The notes under the pieces: model-generated
The model's input: only the letters and a program-made list of their open reading frames with translations
Database searches by the model: none
What the model was told of the DNA's origin: nothing
Origin: Bacillus sp. N13C7
GTDB taxonomy: Bacteria > Bacillota > Bacilli > Bacillales > Bacillaceae
Direction of reading: 5' to 3'
NCBI RefSeq assembly: GCF_026790065.1
Contig: NZ_JALAMO010000007.1
Span: forward strand, 308,829-372,828
Length of the DNA stretch: 64,000 bases
Shown: positions 40,101-51,217 of the stretch, piece by piece
Layout: each line of letters begins with the position of its first letter
How positions within the stretch are numbered: the first letter of the stretch is position 1
Translations under genes and position numbers: made by a program

Positions 40101-40855
40101 TTACAAAACGGATTATTCCATGTCTTGATGTTAAAGAAGGACGCGTTGTCAAAGGAATTCAATTTCTTGAATTGATGGATGCCGGTGACCCAGTTGAACT
40201 GGCGGAAGTGTACGACCAGGAAGGCGCGGATGAACTCGTTTTTCTTGATATTTCTGCCTCGCATGAAGGACGCAAAACGATGGTTGACGTTGTGGAGCAG
40301 GTTGCCGCGAAGCTCGCGATTCCGTTTACAGTCGGCGGCGGCATCAATCAGCTTAGCGATATGAAAACGATTCTGCGTGCCGGAGCGGACAAAGTGTCGG
40401 TGAACACGGCAGCTGTTCTCCGCCCTGAGCTGATTACAGAAGGAGCCGAGTTTTTCGGTTCCCAGTGCATCGTTCTTGCCATCGATGCCAAGTATGACGA
40501 AGAATCTGACACATATAAGGTCTACACGCACGGCGGCAGAAAGAAAACAGATTGGGAAGTCACAAGATGGGCAAAAGAAGGCGTCAAACGCGGAGCCGGA
40601 GAAATATTGCTGACGAGCATGGACGCTGACGGTGAGAAAAAAGGGTTTGACCACAGGCTGACAAAGCTTATTTCTGAAGCTGTTCCTGTGCCGGTTATTG
40701 CCTCAGGAGGCGCGGGTAACGCACAGCATATGCTTGAGGCTTTTACAAAAGGAGAAGCCGACGCCGCACTGGCTGCCTCTATTTTTCATTATAAAGAAAC
40801 ATCAATTAAAGAAGTGAAATCATACTTGAAAGATCACGGGGTGAATGTGAGATGA
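40097..40855 (+). CDS. hisF: Imidazole glycerol phosphate synthase cyclase subunit HisF
   Basis: 252 residues, TIM barrel. The catalytic aspartates lie in [13 protein letters not shown] (Asp11 region) and [15 protein letters not shown]. It cyclises the HisA product with ammonia from HisH, also yielding AICAR for purine synthesis. The start is TTG within the hisA stop overlap. Confidence 0.97.
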   Translation: MITKRIIPCLDVKEGRVVKGIQFLELMDAGDPVELAEVYDQEGADELVFLDISASHEGRKTMVDVVEQVAAKLAIPFTVGGGINQLSDMKTILRAGADKVSVNTAAVLRPELITEGAEFFGSQCIVLAIDAKYDEESDTYKVYTHGGRKKTDWEVTRWAKEGVKRGAGEILLTSMDADGEKKGFDHRLTKLISEAVPVPVIASGGAGNAQHMLEAFTKGEADAALAASIFHYKETSIKEVKSYLKDHGVNVR

Positions 40856-41481
40856 AGCAGGCGGATGAATTGCGTTTTAACGAGGACGGATTAATTCCTG
40901 CCATCGTGCAGGATGCGGCAAACAAAGAAGTGCTGACACTTGCCTATATGAATAAGGAATCGTATGAAAAAACGTTGGAAACGAAAGAAACATGGTTTTA
41001 CAGCCGCTCGCGCCAAGCGTTATGGCATAAAGGTGAAACGTCAGGCAACACACAAGCCGTCAAGGGTATCCGGTATGACTGCGACCAGGACGCGCTGATT
41101 GTGCTCGTAGAACCGTCTGGCCCGGCTTGCCACACTGGCAGTTACAGCTGTTTTACAAAGGACCAAACAGAAGAACAGGCTGCGGGCCGGTTCGACATCA
41201 TCAACGAACTGGAGCGCGTCATCGCGGAACGCCAAGCGGAAATGCCTGAAGGTGCTTACACCACTTACCTTTTCCGAGAAGGCGTTGATAAGATTTTGAA
41301 AAAAGTCGGTGAAGAAGCTTCTGAAGTCATCATCGCCGCGAAAAACCGAGACCACGAGGAACTCAAATGGGAAGCGGCAGATCTGCTTTATCACCTGCTT
41401 GTCCTGCTCAGGGAGCAAGCTCTGCCGCTGGATGATGTGCTTGACGTATTGAAAAAACGCCATTTTGAAAAGGAAGAGTAA
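40852..41481 (+). CDS. hisI: Bifunctional phosphoribosyl-AMP cyclohydrolase / phosphoribosyl-ATP pyrophosphatase HisIE
   Basis: 209 residues with two domains. The N-terminal cyclohydrolase (about 1-115) shows [25 protein letters not shown] zinc cysteines. The C-terminal pyrophosphohydrolase (about 120-209) shows [16 protein letters not shown] and [13 protein letters not shown]. It catalyses steps 2 and 3 of the pathway and closes the operon. Confidence 0.97.
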   Translation: MKQADELRFNEDGLIPAIVQDAANKEVLTLAYMNKESYEKTLETKETWFYSRSRQALWHKGETSGNTQAVKGIRYDCDQDALIVLVEPSGPACHTGSYSCFTKDQTEEQAAGRFDIINELERVIAERQAEMPEGAYTTYLFREGVDKILKKVGEEASEVIIAAKNRDHEELKWEAADLLYHLLVLLREQALPLDDVLDVLKKRHFEKEE

Positions 41482-41511
41482 AAGAGCCGGATGATAACGG
41501 CTCTTTTTTTT
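41481..41511 (+). terminator. Terminator of the histidine operon
   Basis: AAAGAGCCG (41481-41489) pairs with CGGCTCTTT (41498-41506) and continues into a T-run. It begins at the last base of the hisI stop codon. Confidence 0.92.
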
Positions 41512-41617
41512 GCGTGAAGATAGTATTGGGTATTTAGAAGTGTATGCGGTGTTTTGCATAATTAGTAAATAAAAGAAGAGTAAAACCAAGTCAGATTTCC
41601 TATTTATCCAAATTCCG

Positions 41618-41633
41618 CCATGTTGCAACATGG
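41618..41633. promoter_or_regulatory. 16-bp perfect palindrome upstream of yvcA
   Basis: CCATGTTGCAACATGG lies 96 bases before the yvcA start. It has no adjacent T-run and no loop, so it is more like a protein-binding site than a terminator. A second small repeat, AGAATA-C-TATTCT, is at 41693-41705. yvcA is known to be activated by phosphorylated DegU, but this palindrome does not look like the usual DegU site. Confidence 0.45.
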
Positions 41634-41728
41634 AAAAGGATAAATGAATCACCCGCTAACCAGGCCAATAGAATTATTTTTAGGATGAAAATAGAATACT
41701 ATTCTCACAAAACCCATGGAGGTTCGTA

Positions 41729-42442
41729 ATGAAAAAGATCATCTTTATATGCTTCAGCTTATTACTTGCCCTGACAGGAGGATGCAGTATGAACGACAAT
41801 GAAAAAAACAACACAAATGACAATAAAACAGAAGCCGTAAAACCAAAAGACATGGATCCAAAAGACCTGCCGCAGGTTTCGGCGTTTCAGGACGAGAAAA
41901 CGAGAGAGTACATGGTGTCAACGAAAGAAGAGGAGCCTGGGTACTATTTGCTTGAGTCTAAGCTGAAGGGGTTTAGGATGTTGTTTCCAGAGGATGGAGA
42001 GTATTCCGACTCTGAAACTTCAAAGACAAACGAGTCACTGTTTTTCGACAGTATTAATAATAAAACGAATATAGTAATGAATGCTTCAGTAAAGTTCTAT
42101 CAAAATGAATCATTTATAAACAACCCGGAGACCATGTTGGATATTGTTAGCGGTAAAAATGATTACAAAGGTAAATTTGAAAAAGTAGAAGCAAAGGATA
42201 AGGATATTTATTTTGCTTCAAAACAAGAAAACTTTGACAACAAAGAGAATCCTTCTTATATCTATCTTGGTTATATAAAATCAAAGAAACAAGATTATTT
42301 AGGGATGGAATATTCTTTTATGTTTAGCTGCTCAGCAAATGCACAGACATGTAAGTTAAATCCAAAAGGCTATGAAGAAAAGGTTAAAAAAATATTAAAC
42401 TCTGTTACTTTCCATTTAGAGGAGAGGGAAGATGGGAAATAA
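41729..42442 (+). CDS. yvcA: Lipoprotein YvcA, needed for complex colony architecture
   Basis: 237 residues. The lipoprotein signal ends in the lipobox LTGGC with Cys19, followed by a low-complexity, Asn/Asp/Lys-rich linker to about residue 50. The rest has no domain I recognise. In B. subtilis yvcA is activated by DegU~P and needed for structured colonies. The start follows GGAGG. The 3' half becomes strongly AT-rich, as does the beginning of yvcB. The stop codon overlaps the yvcB start by 11 bases. Confidence 0.9.
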   Translation: MKKIIFICFSLLLALTGGCSMNDNEKNNTNDNKTEAVKPKDMDPKDLPQVSAFQDEKTREYMVSTKEEEPGYYLLESKLKGFRMLFPEDGEYSDSETSKTNESLFFDSINNKTNIVMNASVKFYQNESFINNPETMLDIVSGKNDYKGKFEKVEAKDKDIYFASKQENFDNKENPSYIYLGYIKSKKQDYLGMEYSFMFSCSANAQTCKLNPKGYEEKVKKILNSVTFHLEEREDGK

Positions 42443-44312
42443 AAATATTTTTGAAAATGAAAATATAAAACTGCGTATTATAAATTTAGAATACAGTTAT
42501 AAACAGAAATTCGCTTCTTCCGATCCCAAAGAAATACAAGAAGCTAAGAAAGACTTTGAAGAAGACATTCGAAGAATTTATGGAAACTCATCAAGAACTC
42601 ACACAAAATATTGAAATTTATACATCTAAAGAGCTTGTACGCCAGAATGAAGAATCTGGTTATGATGGTACTGCTATTCATATTGTAGATAAAAAGCACG
42701 AAGTGAATCAGTTGCAAATTATTTCTGAAGGTAGCGCAGATAATAAAGACTGGACTTATAACTTTTTTGGATTGTTTCTTGGAATGGATGACAGCCAATA
42801 TAATGCAACAAAAGAGTTTACTAGAGAAGCCAAAAAGAAAGCTGGCAAGGATGAAAGTTTAAAAACGTATAGTATGGGGCATTCACTTGCCAATAATAAT
42901 CAAGTAATGGTGCAATTAATAGATGGGGAATATGATGAGGTTTATGGAGTGAACGGAGCTCAAATAAGTGTAGATCACTTATTAAAAGCAGATGATTATT
43001 TAAGGTACACAATGATTAAGAAGTTCAAAGTGAATACATTTAAAGAGTTAAATTCAATTCCAAAAGATGACCTTAAAAAAGCCATCACCCAATACTACAA
43101 AGACAAAGGTGTCACAACAAACATCACTCAGCGAATCTCAAAGGATGACCCGCTGTACGGATCGAGCGGCAAGGCAGATTTTATTACATTCGGTGAAGTG
43201 AAGATGGCAGATACAAACACAAGTGTAAAGGGCATCCGTAACATTATGGATGGGATCCCAGATGAAGACGTGAGGTCAATTCAAAAATTCCTTCAAAAGT
43301 ATAAGGATGACTATGAAAGAGACGGCTTGAACGGTTTTATAAAGGCTGCCAGCGGGATAGACATAGACCTGATTGAAGAAGTGAAAAATACAGACGGCGC
43401 TTTAAAGAAAGTAAGTGTCCTATATGAGAATTTTGATGATGTCAAGCAAATGTATGTCCGAATAAAAGAGGAACTCCCATCGTTTTTAGGTTTTCTTCAT
43501 ACCTTGTTGAGAAACAGCGGACCGGTCGTAGATCAGTTAGCCGAAAATGGGTATATTGATGAAACCCAAAAGATAGTGATCAAAAAAGAAGTAACGAATA
43601 TTAATGCGAGTATGCGAGGCATAGAATCACGGTACGAACATTTCATTGACCATCTAAAGCATGGTCAATTTATGCAAGCTTTAAAAGACGTTGGTGAAAT
43701 AGTGGACTATGTTAAATCCATCTTGTCCTCGTTGAAAACACTCGACACAGAAACAAAAGACGCATTAAAACTCATCGTTGACGGCCACAGCATCGTTCAA
43801 ATGCTGAACGCTTTATCAAAGGAAAAAGGCTTTAGCTATAAAGGCTCCGATATTTACTTTACAGGAAAGAGCGGCTCGGGAGAAACGATTCAAGTCAATC
43901 TCTCATCCGCTGTGAGAATCTATCAGAACGGTATGAAAATCGTTGAAGATATGGAAGATGCGATTTTTAAGTACCAGAAGGTTTACAGTCAGGAAATCGA
44001 TGAAGACTTTGTAAATAAAAAACAGGCGATCATCGCGGCTATTCATCATATGGAAGAAAATCCTTCACACTATGCCTTCGATCTTCAATTCCGGCTTGCG
44101 TCCGGTTTCAGCCACACATTCGATAATTGGAGAAAATCTCAGTTCATGAATCGCTCCACACAGGTGCGCTCCCTGCTAATGATGGAATTGTTGCTGAATT
44201 AAAAAAACAGGCAACAGAAAAAAGAGATTTCATCAAAAACATCCGCGAGAGTATTGAAAAGCTGTTTGAAAAAGAAGAAATGATTTCTCAGTTATTTGAT
44301 TTTCAGCCTTAG
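42432..44312 (+). pseudogene. yvcB: yvcB, broken by two frameshifts
   Basis: Three reading frames together read as one protein of about 626 residues. Segment 1 (42432-42614) has a proper start after GAGGAGAGGGA and ends out of frame after RRIYGNSS. Segment 2 (from about 42590 to 44202) carries the core, including a lipase-like elbow MGHSLANNNQ and then YGVNGAQ, followed by a long helical region. Segment 3 (about 44165-44312) restores the natural C-terminus ALPANDGIVAELKKQATEKR...LFDFQP. Each junction is repaired by adding one base (near 42590 and near 44165). The TTG at 42556 that could start segment 2 alone has no ribosome site. Function unknown. GC content jumps near 43080, suggesting a mosaic gene. 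Sequencing error is possible. Confidence 0.72.
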
Positions 44313-44326
44313 GAGGAATATGAAGA

Positions 44327-44686
44327 GTGACTTCCTTATTTTCAGAAAGTGAAACAGAAATTGTATCAACCACCTATATGTTTCTTACCCAAGACGAAAT
44401 GAAGGGTAAAGCAGGCGCCCTCAAAAAAACGATCAACGACATTCTCAGCCTGACAAAGAAATTTGAGTCTTCGCTAAAAGAGGAAATCAAAGGGCAAAAA
44501 GGGTTGATTGTAAAAAAAATAAAAAAAGAGCTTGAGTCTAATAGCGAAAAACGAAAAGCTGCACTTCAAATGATAAAAGAAGAGCATACTGCGAAAGTTG
44601 ACCGATATAAAATGATGATTGAAGACCTGCGAAAGCAGGATGTGACATTGACTTACAGAAAAAAGAAGCCTATGAAAGATATCTAA
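44327..44686 (+). CDS. yvzA: Small coiled-coil protein downstream of yvcB (YvzA-like)
   Basis: 119 residues, lysine- and glutamate-rich and predicted helical through residues 20-105 (KKTINDILSLTKKFESSLKEEIKGQKGLIVKKIKKELESNSEKRKAALQ). There is no signal peptide or membrane segment. The GTG at 44327 lies 10 bases after AGGAGG. It is in the same transcription unit as yvcA and yvcB and ends at a perfect terminator. Its position suggests a partner or chaperone of YvcB, but that is inference. The symbol is from memory of the locus. Confidence 0.7.
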   Translation: MTSLFSESETEIVSTTYMFLTQDEMKGKAGALKKTINDILSLTKKFESSLKEEIKGQKGLIVKKIKKELESNSEKRKAALQMIKEEHTAKVDRYKMMIEDLRKQDVTLTYRKKKPMKDI

Positions 44687-44732
44687 AATAAAAATCTCCT
44701 ATTTCAAACAATGAGTAGGAGATTTTTATTTT
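44685..44732 (+). terminator. Terminator of the yvcA-yvcB-yvzA unit
   Basis: A perfect 17-bp inverted repeat (44685-44701 with 44716-44732) with AT-rich ends and a TAGGAGA core encloses a 14-base loop. It ends in TTTTTATTTT and could work on both strands. Confidence 0.9.
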
Positions 44733-44853
44733 CATCACGGCAAAAATATACTGAAAAAGTCTCTCGCCATTGATATGATTGAGAAAGAGTAAAAATCATC
44801 CTTTTGATATGCCATTTTCACCTTTCTGAATGCTGAAACAGGAGGAAAAATAT

Positions 44854-46623
44854 ATGCCTACTCAGAAACAAAAATCAAAAAGTAAATGGAAACCTTTTTT
44901 TGCATTAGTCAAGCAGACCAATCCTTCTTATGGAAAGCTTGCCTTTGCGCTGATACTCAGTATTGTGACCACACTGGTCAGCCTGCTGATTCCATTATTA
45001 ACGAAGCAGCTTGTTGATGGATTTTCAATGTCAGCTCTGTCAGGGACACAAATCGGGCTGATTGCGCTTGTTTTTCTCGTTCAAGCGGGTTTAAGCGCCT
45101 ATGCCACCTATGCGCTTAATTATAATGGACAAAAAATCATCTCCGGGCTGCGGGATTTATTATGGAAGAAATTAATTAAGCTCCCTGTCTCCTATTTCGA
45201 CACAAACGCTTCGGGAGAAACTGTCAGCCGGATAACGAATGATACGATGGTGGTCAAAGAACTGATTACAACCCATATCAGCGGATTTATTACAGGTATC
45301 ATTTCTGTCATCGGATCCCTATCTATCTTGTTTATTATGAACTGGAAGCTGACACTGCTTGTTTTGGTGGTCGTACCGCTGGCTGCTCTTATCTTGGTGC
45401 CGATTGGACGGAAAATGTTCACCATTTCACGGGAAACGCAAGATGAAACAGCCCGTTTTACTGGCCTGCTGAATCAAATTCTTCCGGAAATCAGACTCGT
45501 CAAGGCTTCAAATGCGGAGGATGTTGAATATGGGCGCGGGAAGCTAGGGATTTCTTCATTATTTAAACTTGGAGTTCGTGAAGCAAAGGTTCAGTCACTT
45601 GTCGGCCCGCTCATCTCACTAGTATTAATGGCAGCTCTCGTGGCTGTCATCGGATACGGAGGCATGCAGGTCTCATCAGGTGAGCTCACCGCCGGAGCGC
45701 TTGTGGCTTTTATTTTATATTTGTTTCAAATTATTATGCCGATGGGCCAAATCACAACGTTCTTCACACAGCTGCAAAAATCAATCGGTGCAACAGAACG
45801 GATGATTGAGATTTTGGCAGAGGAAGAGGAAGATACAGTTACAGGAAAACAAATTGAAAACGCACATCTGCCTATTCAGCTTGACCATGTATCTTTTGGC
45901 TATAAGTCTGATCAGCTGATCTTGAAAGAGATCAGCGCTGTCATTGAGGCAGGGAAAGTAACAGCCATTGTCGGTCCGAGCGGCGGCGGGAAAACGACGC
46001 TGTTTAAGCTGCTTGAACGTTTTTATTCGCCGACTGCAGGGACCATTCGGCTGGGGGACGAGCCGATTGAAACTTATTCACTTGAATCGTGGCGGGAGCA
46101 CATTGGGTATGTATCACAGGAGAGCCCGTTAATGTCGGGAACGATCAGAGAAAACATTTGCTACGGGTTAGAACGAGATGTAACAGATGCTGAGATCGAA
46201 AAAGCCGCGGAGATGGCATATGCGCTCAATTTCATAAAGGAGCTGCCGGATCAGCTTGACACAGAAGTGGGCGAACGCGGCATTATGCTGTCAGGCGGAC
46301 AGCGGCAAAGAATCGCGATTGCGAGAGCGCTTCTCCGTGATCCGAGCATACTTATGTTGGATGAAGCTACCTCAAGTCTCGACAGCCAATCTGAAAAATC
46401 AGTCCAGCAGGCGCTTGAGGTGCTGATGAAGGGACGCACTACGATTGTCATCGCTCATCGCTTATCTACCGTTGTAGACGCGGACCAGCTTTTGTTTGTT
46501 GAAAAAGGAGAAATTACCGGACGGGGCACACACCATGAATTAATGGCTTCCCATGATCTTTATAGGGATTTTGCTGAACAGCAGCTGAAAATGAACGCGG
46601 ATTTAGAAAACAAAGCCGGGTAA
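44854..46623 (+). CDS. bmrA: Multidrug ABC half-transporter BmrA
   Basis: 589 residues: six transmembrane helices in residues 30-310, then the nucleotide-binding domain. That domain has Walker [10 protein letters not shown] near 374-382, Q-loop YVSQESPL, signature LSGGQRQR and Walker [13 protein letters not shown] with the catalytic glutamate. BmrA works as a homodimer in the plasma membrane and exports drugs such as Hoechst 33342, doxorubicin and the antibiotic cervimycin. The ATG at 44854 follows AGGAGG; an upstream start at 44830 overlaps that site. Confidence 0.96.
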   Translation: MPTQKQKSKSKWKPFFALVKQTNPSYGKLAFALILSIVTTLVSLLIPLLTKQLVDGFSMSALSGTQIGLIALVFLVQAGLSAYATYALNYNGQKIISGLRDLLWKKLIKLPVSYFDTNASGETVSRITNDTMVVKELITTHISGFITGIISVIGSLSILFIMNWKLTLLVLVVVPLAALILVPIGRKMFTISRETQDETARFTGLLNQILPEIRLVKASNAEDVEYGRGKLGISSLFKLGVREAKVQSLVGPLISLVLMAALVAVIGYGGMQVSSGELTAGALVAFILYLFQIIMPMGQITTFFTQLQKSIGATERMIEILAEEEEDTVTGKQIENAHLPIQLDHVSFGYKSDQLILKEISAVIEAGKVTAIVGPSGGGKTTLFKLLERFYSPTAGTIRLGDEPIETYSLESWREHIGYVSQESPLMSGTIRENICYGLERDVTDAEIEKAAEMAYALNFIKELPDQLDTEVGERGIMLSGGQRQRIAIARALLRDPSILMLDEATSSLDSQSEKSVQQALEVLMKGRTTIVIAHRLSTVVDADQLLFVEKGEITGRGTHHELMASHDLYRDFAEQQLKMNADLENKAG

Positions 46624-46652
46624 TTTTTGGTCGAATCAGCCAATAAAAAAAG

Positions 46653-46681
46653 AGGAGGGATTTTCCCAATCCTTCCTTTTG
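46653..46681 (+). terminator. Terminator after bmrA
   Basis: AGGAGGGATT (46653-46662) and AATCCTTCCT (46668-46677) pair with one wobble around TTCCC, and T residues follow. It lies 30 bases after the bmrA stop. Confidence 0.8.
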
Positions 46682-46686
46682 AACTA

Positions 46687-46714
46687 TTGAGGGGCTTACG
46701 ATTTATGGTATACT
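46687..46714 (+). promoter_or_regulatory. yvcD promoter
   Basis: TTGAGG (46687-46692), a 16-base spacer and an extended -10 TG-G-TATACT (hexamer 46709-46714). The leader is about 25 bases. Confidence 0.7.
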
Positions 46715-46749
46715 ACTGACGGTAATATTGTATAAAACGGAGGGTAGTT

Positions 46750-48204
46750 GTGGGAAAACACACTTCTGAACATAAAAATCACGCACAAATTGTCCAGCTG
46801 CTTCAAGATGGACAATATTTTTTTCATAAAGGCTTGAAAGCGTATAAAGAGCGCAATCTGAAACGGGCAAGCAAACTGATTCAGCGCGCGGTTCATTTGG
46901 AGCCGGAAGATTCAGAGATGCTGTCACAGCTTGCGGTCATTTATTCAGAAATGGGCCAGTATCAAGAGTCGAATGATCTTCTTGATTATATTATGGCAAA
47001 TCTGGAGGCCGAAATGCCGGAGTGCCATTATTTTAAAGCGAATAACTTTGCCCATTTGGGACTCTTTCAAGAAGCTTATAAAGAAGCGGCCGCTTATGCA
47101 GATGCGGATCCGGACGGTGAATTCGCTGAAGAAAATGATAGTCTGCTTGAATTGCTCGATCTAGGGGACGACGGCCTTGAGGATTCGTTGTATGATCAGG
47201 ATGAATTGCTGATGAAGCAGGATCAGGCAAAGTCACTGCTTGAAAGCGGCCAGCTTGCTGAAGCAGTTGCGGCGCTGGAGGAAATCACAGCCGATTATCC
47301 AGAGCTTTGGTCAGCATACAATAATCTGGCGCTTGCCTATTTCTATTCAGGCAACATTGTAAAAGCGAAGCAAACCGCCTACCAAGTGCTCAGTCATAAT
47401 GAAGGGAATCTTCACGCCTTATGCAATCTTCTCGTTTTCTACTATTATGAAAGGGAAGATGAAAAAGTGGCTGAATTGAGTGATCAGCTGTCTAATGTAT
47501 ATCCGATGCTATTGGAACAGCGCTATAAACTGGGGGCCACTTTGGCTCTTGTCGGCCGTTATGAGATCGGATATAAATGGCTCAAATCACTATATAAAGC
47601 CGGCTTTGAAGGCGACGACACATTCTTTTACTGGCTCTCGTGCTCAGCTTATTTTACGGGACATACTGAATTTGCCGAAACAATATGGAGAAAAGTCGAG
47701 TCGCAATACCCCGGAGAAGACCGCCCGGCTCCCTGGATTGAGCGCAGGGAAGCACTTCCTTCATCTGTAGAACAGCGTCTCGCCGCTTATTATATCAGCA
47801 GCACAAAGGGAGAAACGGAGCATCTTGAAGCGGTGATACGTTCGAAGAGAATTACCGCTCCATTCGAAAATCACTTTGTTAAGCTGCTTTTGAATGGAGA
47901 TTCCGCGGCTGCAGACGTTTCAGAGGATGCACGTTTCGCCTATCAAACCGTCAAATTATTAGAGCACGCCGAAAAAGAAGAGATGAAAACAGAAGTCATG
48001 AGCTGCTGGGTGTTCCATGTCATCCAGCAAATCCGCGCAGCCGCTCCATTGAAAAATGAGAGAGGCTGGGCAGCGGCAATCTGTTATATCTGGAAAGAAG
48101 CTCACGGGAAACATGGCACGAAAAAAGAAACAGCGGCCCGATTCGGCATCTCTCCGGCAACTTTGACGAAATATATGAAATATATTGATGATATTCTAGA
48201 ATAG
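46750..48204 (+). CDS. yvcD: TPR-repeat protein YvcD
   Basis: 484 residues, cytosolic, with tetratricopeptide repeats (ERNLKRASKLIQRAVHLEPEDSEMLSQLAVIYSEMGQYQES; LLESGQLAEAVAALEEITADYPELWSAYNNLALAYFYSG). The last 45 residues resemble a helix-turn-helix (KETAARFGISPATLTKYMKYI), an unusual addition to a TPR protein. Role unknown; protein-protein scaffolding or regulation is likely. The GTG start follows GGAGGG. It is a single-gene unit with its own promoter and terminator. Confidence 0.87.
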   Translation: MGKHTSEHKNHAQIVQLLQDGQYFFHKGLKAYKERNLKRASKLIQRAVHLEPEDSEMLSQLAVIYSEMGQYQESNDLLDYIMANLEAEMPECHYFKANNFAHLGLFQEAYKEAAAYADADPDGEFAEENDSLLELLDLGDDGLEDSLYDQDELLMKQDQAKSLLESGQLAEAVAALEEITADYPELWSAYNNLALAYFYSGNIVKAKQTAYQVLSHNEGNLHALCNLLVFYYYEREDEKVAELSDQLSNVYPMLLEQRYKLGATLALVGRYEIGYKWLKSLYKAGFEGDDTFFYWLSCSAYFTGHTEFAETIWRKVESQYPGEDRPAPWIERREALPSSVEQRLAAYYISSTKGETEHLEAVIRSKRITAPFENHFVKLLLNGDSAAADVSEDARFAYQTVKLLEHAEKEEMKTEVMSCWVFHVIQQIRAAAPLKNERGWAAAICYIWKEAHGKHGTKKETAARFGISPATLTKYMKYIDDILE

Positions 48205-48215
48205 AATATTTTGAA

Positions 48216-48246
48216 GGGTCGATTTGTAGAATCGACTCTTTTTTTG
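48216..48246 (+). terminator. Terminator after yvcD
   Basis: GGGTCGATT (48216-48224) pairs with AATCGACTC (48230-48238) with one wobble, and eight Ts follow. Confidence 0.9.
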
Positions 48247-48584
48247 TTTAGTAGATTATATTAAGAAAATAATATCGACAGTTTTTTTATTGATTTAAGA
48301 AAAATGACAAACGGTGCGCGGCTTGACATCTGTTTGAAACACAAATGTAATAAAATTTATCGCTAATTTGTCGAAACTTGATGGTATAATGATTCTCGTA
48401 CATAAGGAATTAGTGTTTTTTACATATGATGTGAAATAAACGCTATACAACCAGAATAAGAGATGCACAGAATAATTAACCATAAACAACCATCATTCCT
48501 CGTAGAGTATGAGGAACGAAACTTGATGTTCAAAATACGATTCCAAATGAGAACAGGTTCACAGTAAAAGGGAGGATATAAAAA
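48247..48584 (+). promoter_or_regulatory. cwlO control region and long leader
   Basis: TATAAT at 48385-48390 lacks a good -35. Upstream, TGTAAT at 48346-48351 is the first half of a WalR site (TGTWAH-N5-TGTWAH); the second half, TTATCG, is degenerate. cwlO is an established WalRK target. The predicted leader is close to 190 bases, long for a gene without a riboswitch. This leader is reported to make the B. subtilis cwlO mRNA very unstable. No gene is seen in the stretch. Confidence 0.7.
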
Positions 48585-49997
48585 GTGAGAAAGAGTTTAA
48601 TTACACTTGGTTTGGCTTCCGTCATCGGGACAAGCAGTTTTTTGATCCCATTTACAAGTAAAACTGCATCGGCGGAAACATTAGATGAAAAGAAACAAAA
48701 AATCGAAAGCAAGCAATCTGAGGTTGCTTCCAGCATTGAAGCGAAAGAGAAAGAATTAACCGAGCTTCAGGCAAATCAATCAAAGATTGAAAAAGAACTG
48801 AAAGACATTAACGCTAAGGCGCTTGATACAAGCAACAAGATCGAAGATAAAAAAGAAGAAAACGATAAAACAAAAGAAGAAATCAAAAAACTGAAAAAAG
48901 AAATTAAAGAGACTGAAGCCCGCATCGAAAAACGCAACGAAATCCTGAAAAAACGCGTTCGTTCTTTACAGGAAAGCGGCGGATCTCAAGGGTACATAGA
49001 TGTCCTTTTAGGATCAACAAGCTTTGGTGACTTTATCTCTCGCGCGACTGCGGTTTCATCTATTGTGGATGCAGACAAAGATTTAATCAAGCAGCAAGAG
49101 CAGGATAAAGCGAAGCTTGAAGATTCTGAAGCGGATTTAAATGACAAGCTGAAAGAAGTTCAAGCTGCATTAGCTAAATTAGAAACAATGCAAAAAGACC
49201 TTGATAAACAGCTTGATGAAAAAGACAAGCTTTTCGACGAAGCAAAAGAAAGCCAGAAGAAAACGGCTGCTGCGATTTCTGAATTAAAATCAGAAGCGTC
49301 TGAACTTGCAAATCAAAAAGCGGATACTGAAGCTGAACAAGCACGCATCAAAAAAGAACAAGAAGCAGCGGCTGCTTTGATCAAAAAGCAGGAAGAAGCA
49401 CAAAAAGCATCTGATGAAACACAAACAGATGACAGCCAAACGGCTACAACTGAAACAGCAAAAGCAAGCTCATCTGATGATGATTCTTCAGGCAACTCTT
49501 CTAACGGTTCATCAAACAGTTCGTCTAACGGCTCATCTTCTAAGAAGAGCAGCGGCTCAAACAGCAATTCAGGCGGCACTGTTATCAGCAACTCAGGCGG
49601 AATTGAAGGTGCAATCAGCGTTGGTTCAAGCATTGTAGGACAATCTCCATACAAATTTGGCGGCGGACGCACTCAGTCTGATATCAACAACCGTATTTTT
49701 GACTGCTCATCATTCGTACGCTGGGCATACGCTTCTGCAGGTGTTAACCTTGGACCTGTTGGCGGTACAACAACTGATACGTTAGTTGGCCGAGGACAAG
49801 CTGTCAGCGCATCTGAAATGAAACGCGGAGACTTAGTTTTCTTTGACACATATAAAACTAATGGTCACGTTGGCATTTACTTAGGAAACGGTACGTTCCT
49901 AAACGACAATACATCTCATGGTGTATCTGTTGACTCTATGAGCAATCCTTACTGGAAAAAAGCATTTAAAGGCGTTGTAAGACGTGTTGTTCAATAA
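48585..49997 (+). CDS. cwlO: Peptidoglycan D,L-endopeptidase CwlO
   Basis: 470 residues. A signal peptide (1-30, SKTASA) is followed by two coiled-coil stretches (about 32-110 and 150-275), a Ser/Asn/Gly-rich linker (about 285-345), and a C-terminal NlpC/P60 domain. Cys374 (in FDCSSFVRW) and the histidine in NGHVGIYLG are catalytic. The Ser/Asn/Gly-rich linker is a natural place for length variation; the protein is about three residues shorter than the laboratory-strain version I remember. CwlO cuts stem peptides during cell elongation and is activated by FtsEX, whose genes open this window. The start follows AAGGGAGG. Confidence 0.97.
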   Translation: MRKSLITLGLASVIGTSSFLIPFTSKTASAETLDEKKQKIESKQSEVASSIEAKEKELTELQANQSKIEKELKDINAKALDTSNKIEDKKEENDKTKEEIKKLKKEIKETEARIEKRNEILKKRVRSLQESGGSQGYIDVLLGSTSFGDFISRATAVSSIVDADKDLIKQQEQDKAKLEDSEADLNDKLKEVQAALAKLETMQKDLDKQLDEKDKLFDEAKESQKKTAAAISELKSEASELANQKADTEAEQARIKKEQEAAAALIKKQEEAQKASDETQTDDSQTATTETAKASSSDDDSSGNSSNGSSNSSSNGSSSKKSSGSNSNSGGTVISNSGGIEGAISVGSSIVGQSPYKFGGGRTQSDINNRIFDCSSFVRWAYASAGVNLGPVGGTTTDTLVGRGQAVSASEMKRGDLVFFDTYKTNGHVGIYLGNGTFLNDNTSHGVSVDSMSNPYWKKAFKGVVRRVVQ

Positions 49998-50008
49998 TAA
50001 ATAAGACA

Positions 50009-50043
50009 AGGGCCTTCTTTGAACAGAAGGCTCTTTCTTTATT
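50009..50043 (+). terminator. Terminator after cwlO
   Basis: AGGGCCTTCT (50009-50018) and AGAAGGCTCT (50025-50034) form a 10-bp stem with one wobble, followed by TTCTTTATT. Confidence 0.85.
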
Positions 50044-50094
50044 AACATATATACCCTTTTGAAATACATTTAATCGTGATTAGAAAAAAATATG

Positions 50095-50133
50095 AGCAAA
50101 AAAATAGCGTATCACCATGAGATTTTATAGGAT
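50095..50133 (+). promoter_or_regulatory. Spx-dependent promoter of trxB
   Basis: TAGCGT (50105-50110), a 17-base spacer and TAGGAT (50128-50133) are a poor sigma-A promoter on their own. AGCA at 50095-50098 sits at about -45 to -42, the element read by Spx-RNA polymerase under disulfide stress. trxB is a known Spx target. Confidence 0.85.
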
Positions 50134-50205
50134 ATGGGTAAGGAATACGTTTGATGGGGATTCTTATCATATAGGAAAGAGCCCAAACTTGAAAAGATGG
50201 TTTAA

Positions 50206-51168
<963 letters not shown>

Positions 51169-51217
51169 AAAGGCTGTCATACGAGCTTCACATAACGTTA
51201 CTGGGTTTTAATTCCGC

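Noticed and set aside
48247-48584. Riboswitch in the long cwlO leader
   Set aside because: I could not recognise a conserved riboswitch core or a terminator/antiterminator choice in this stretch; the length alone is not evidence.
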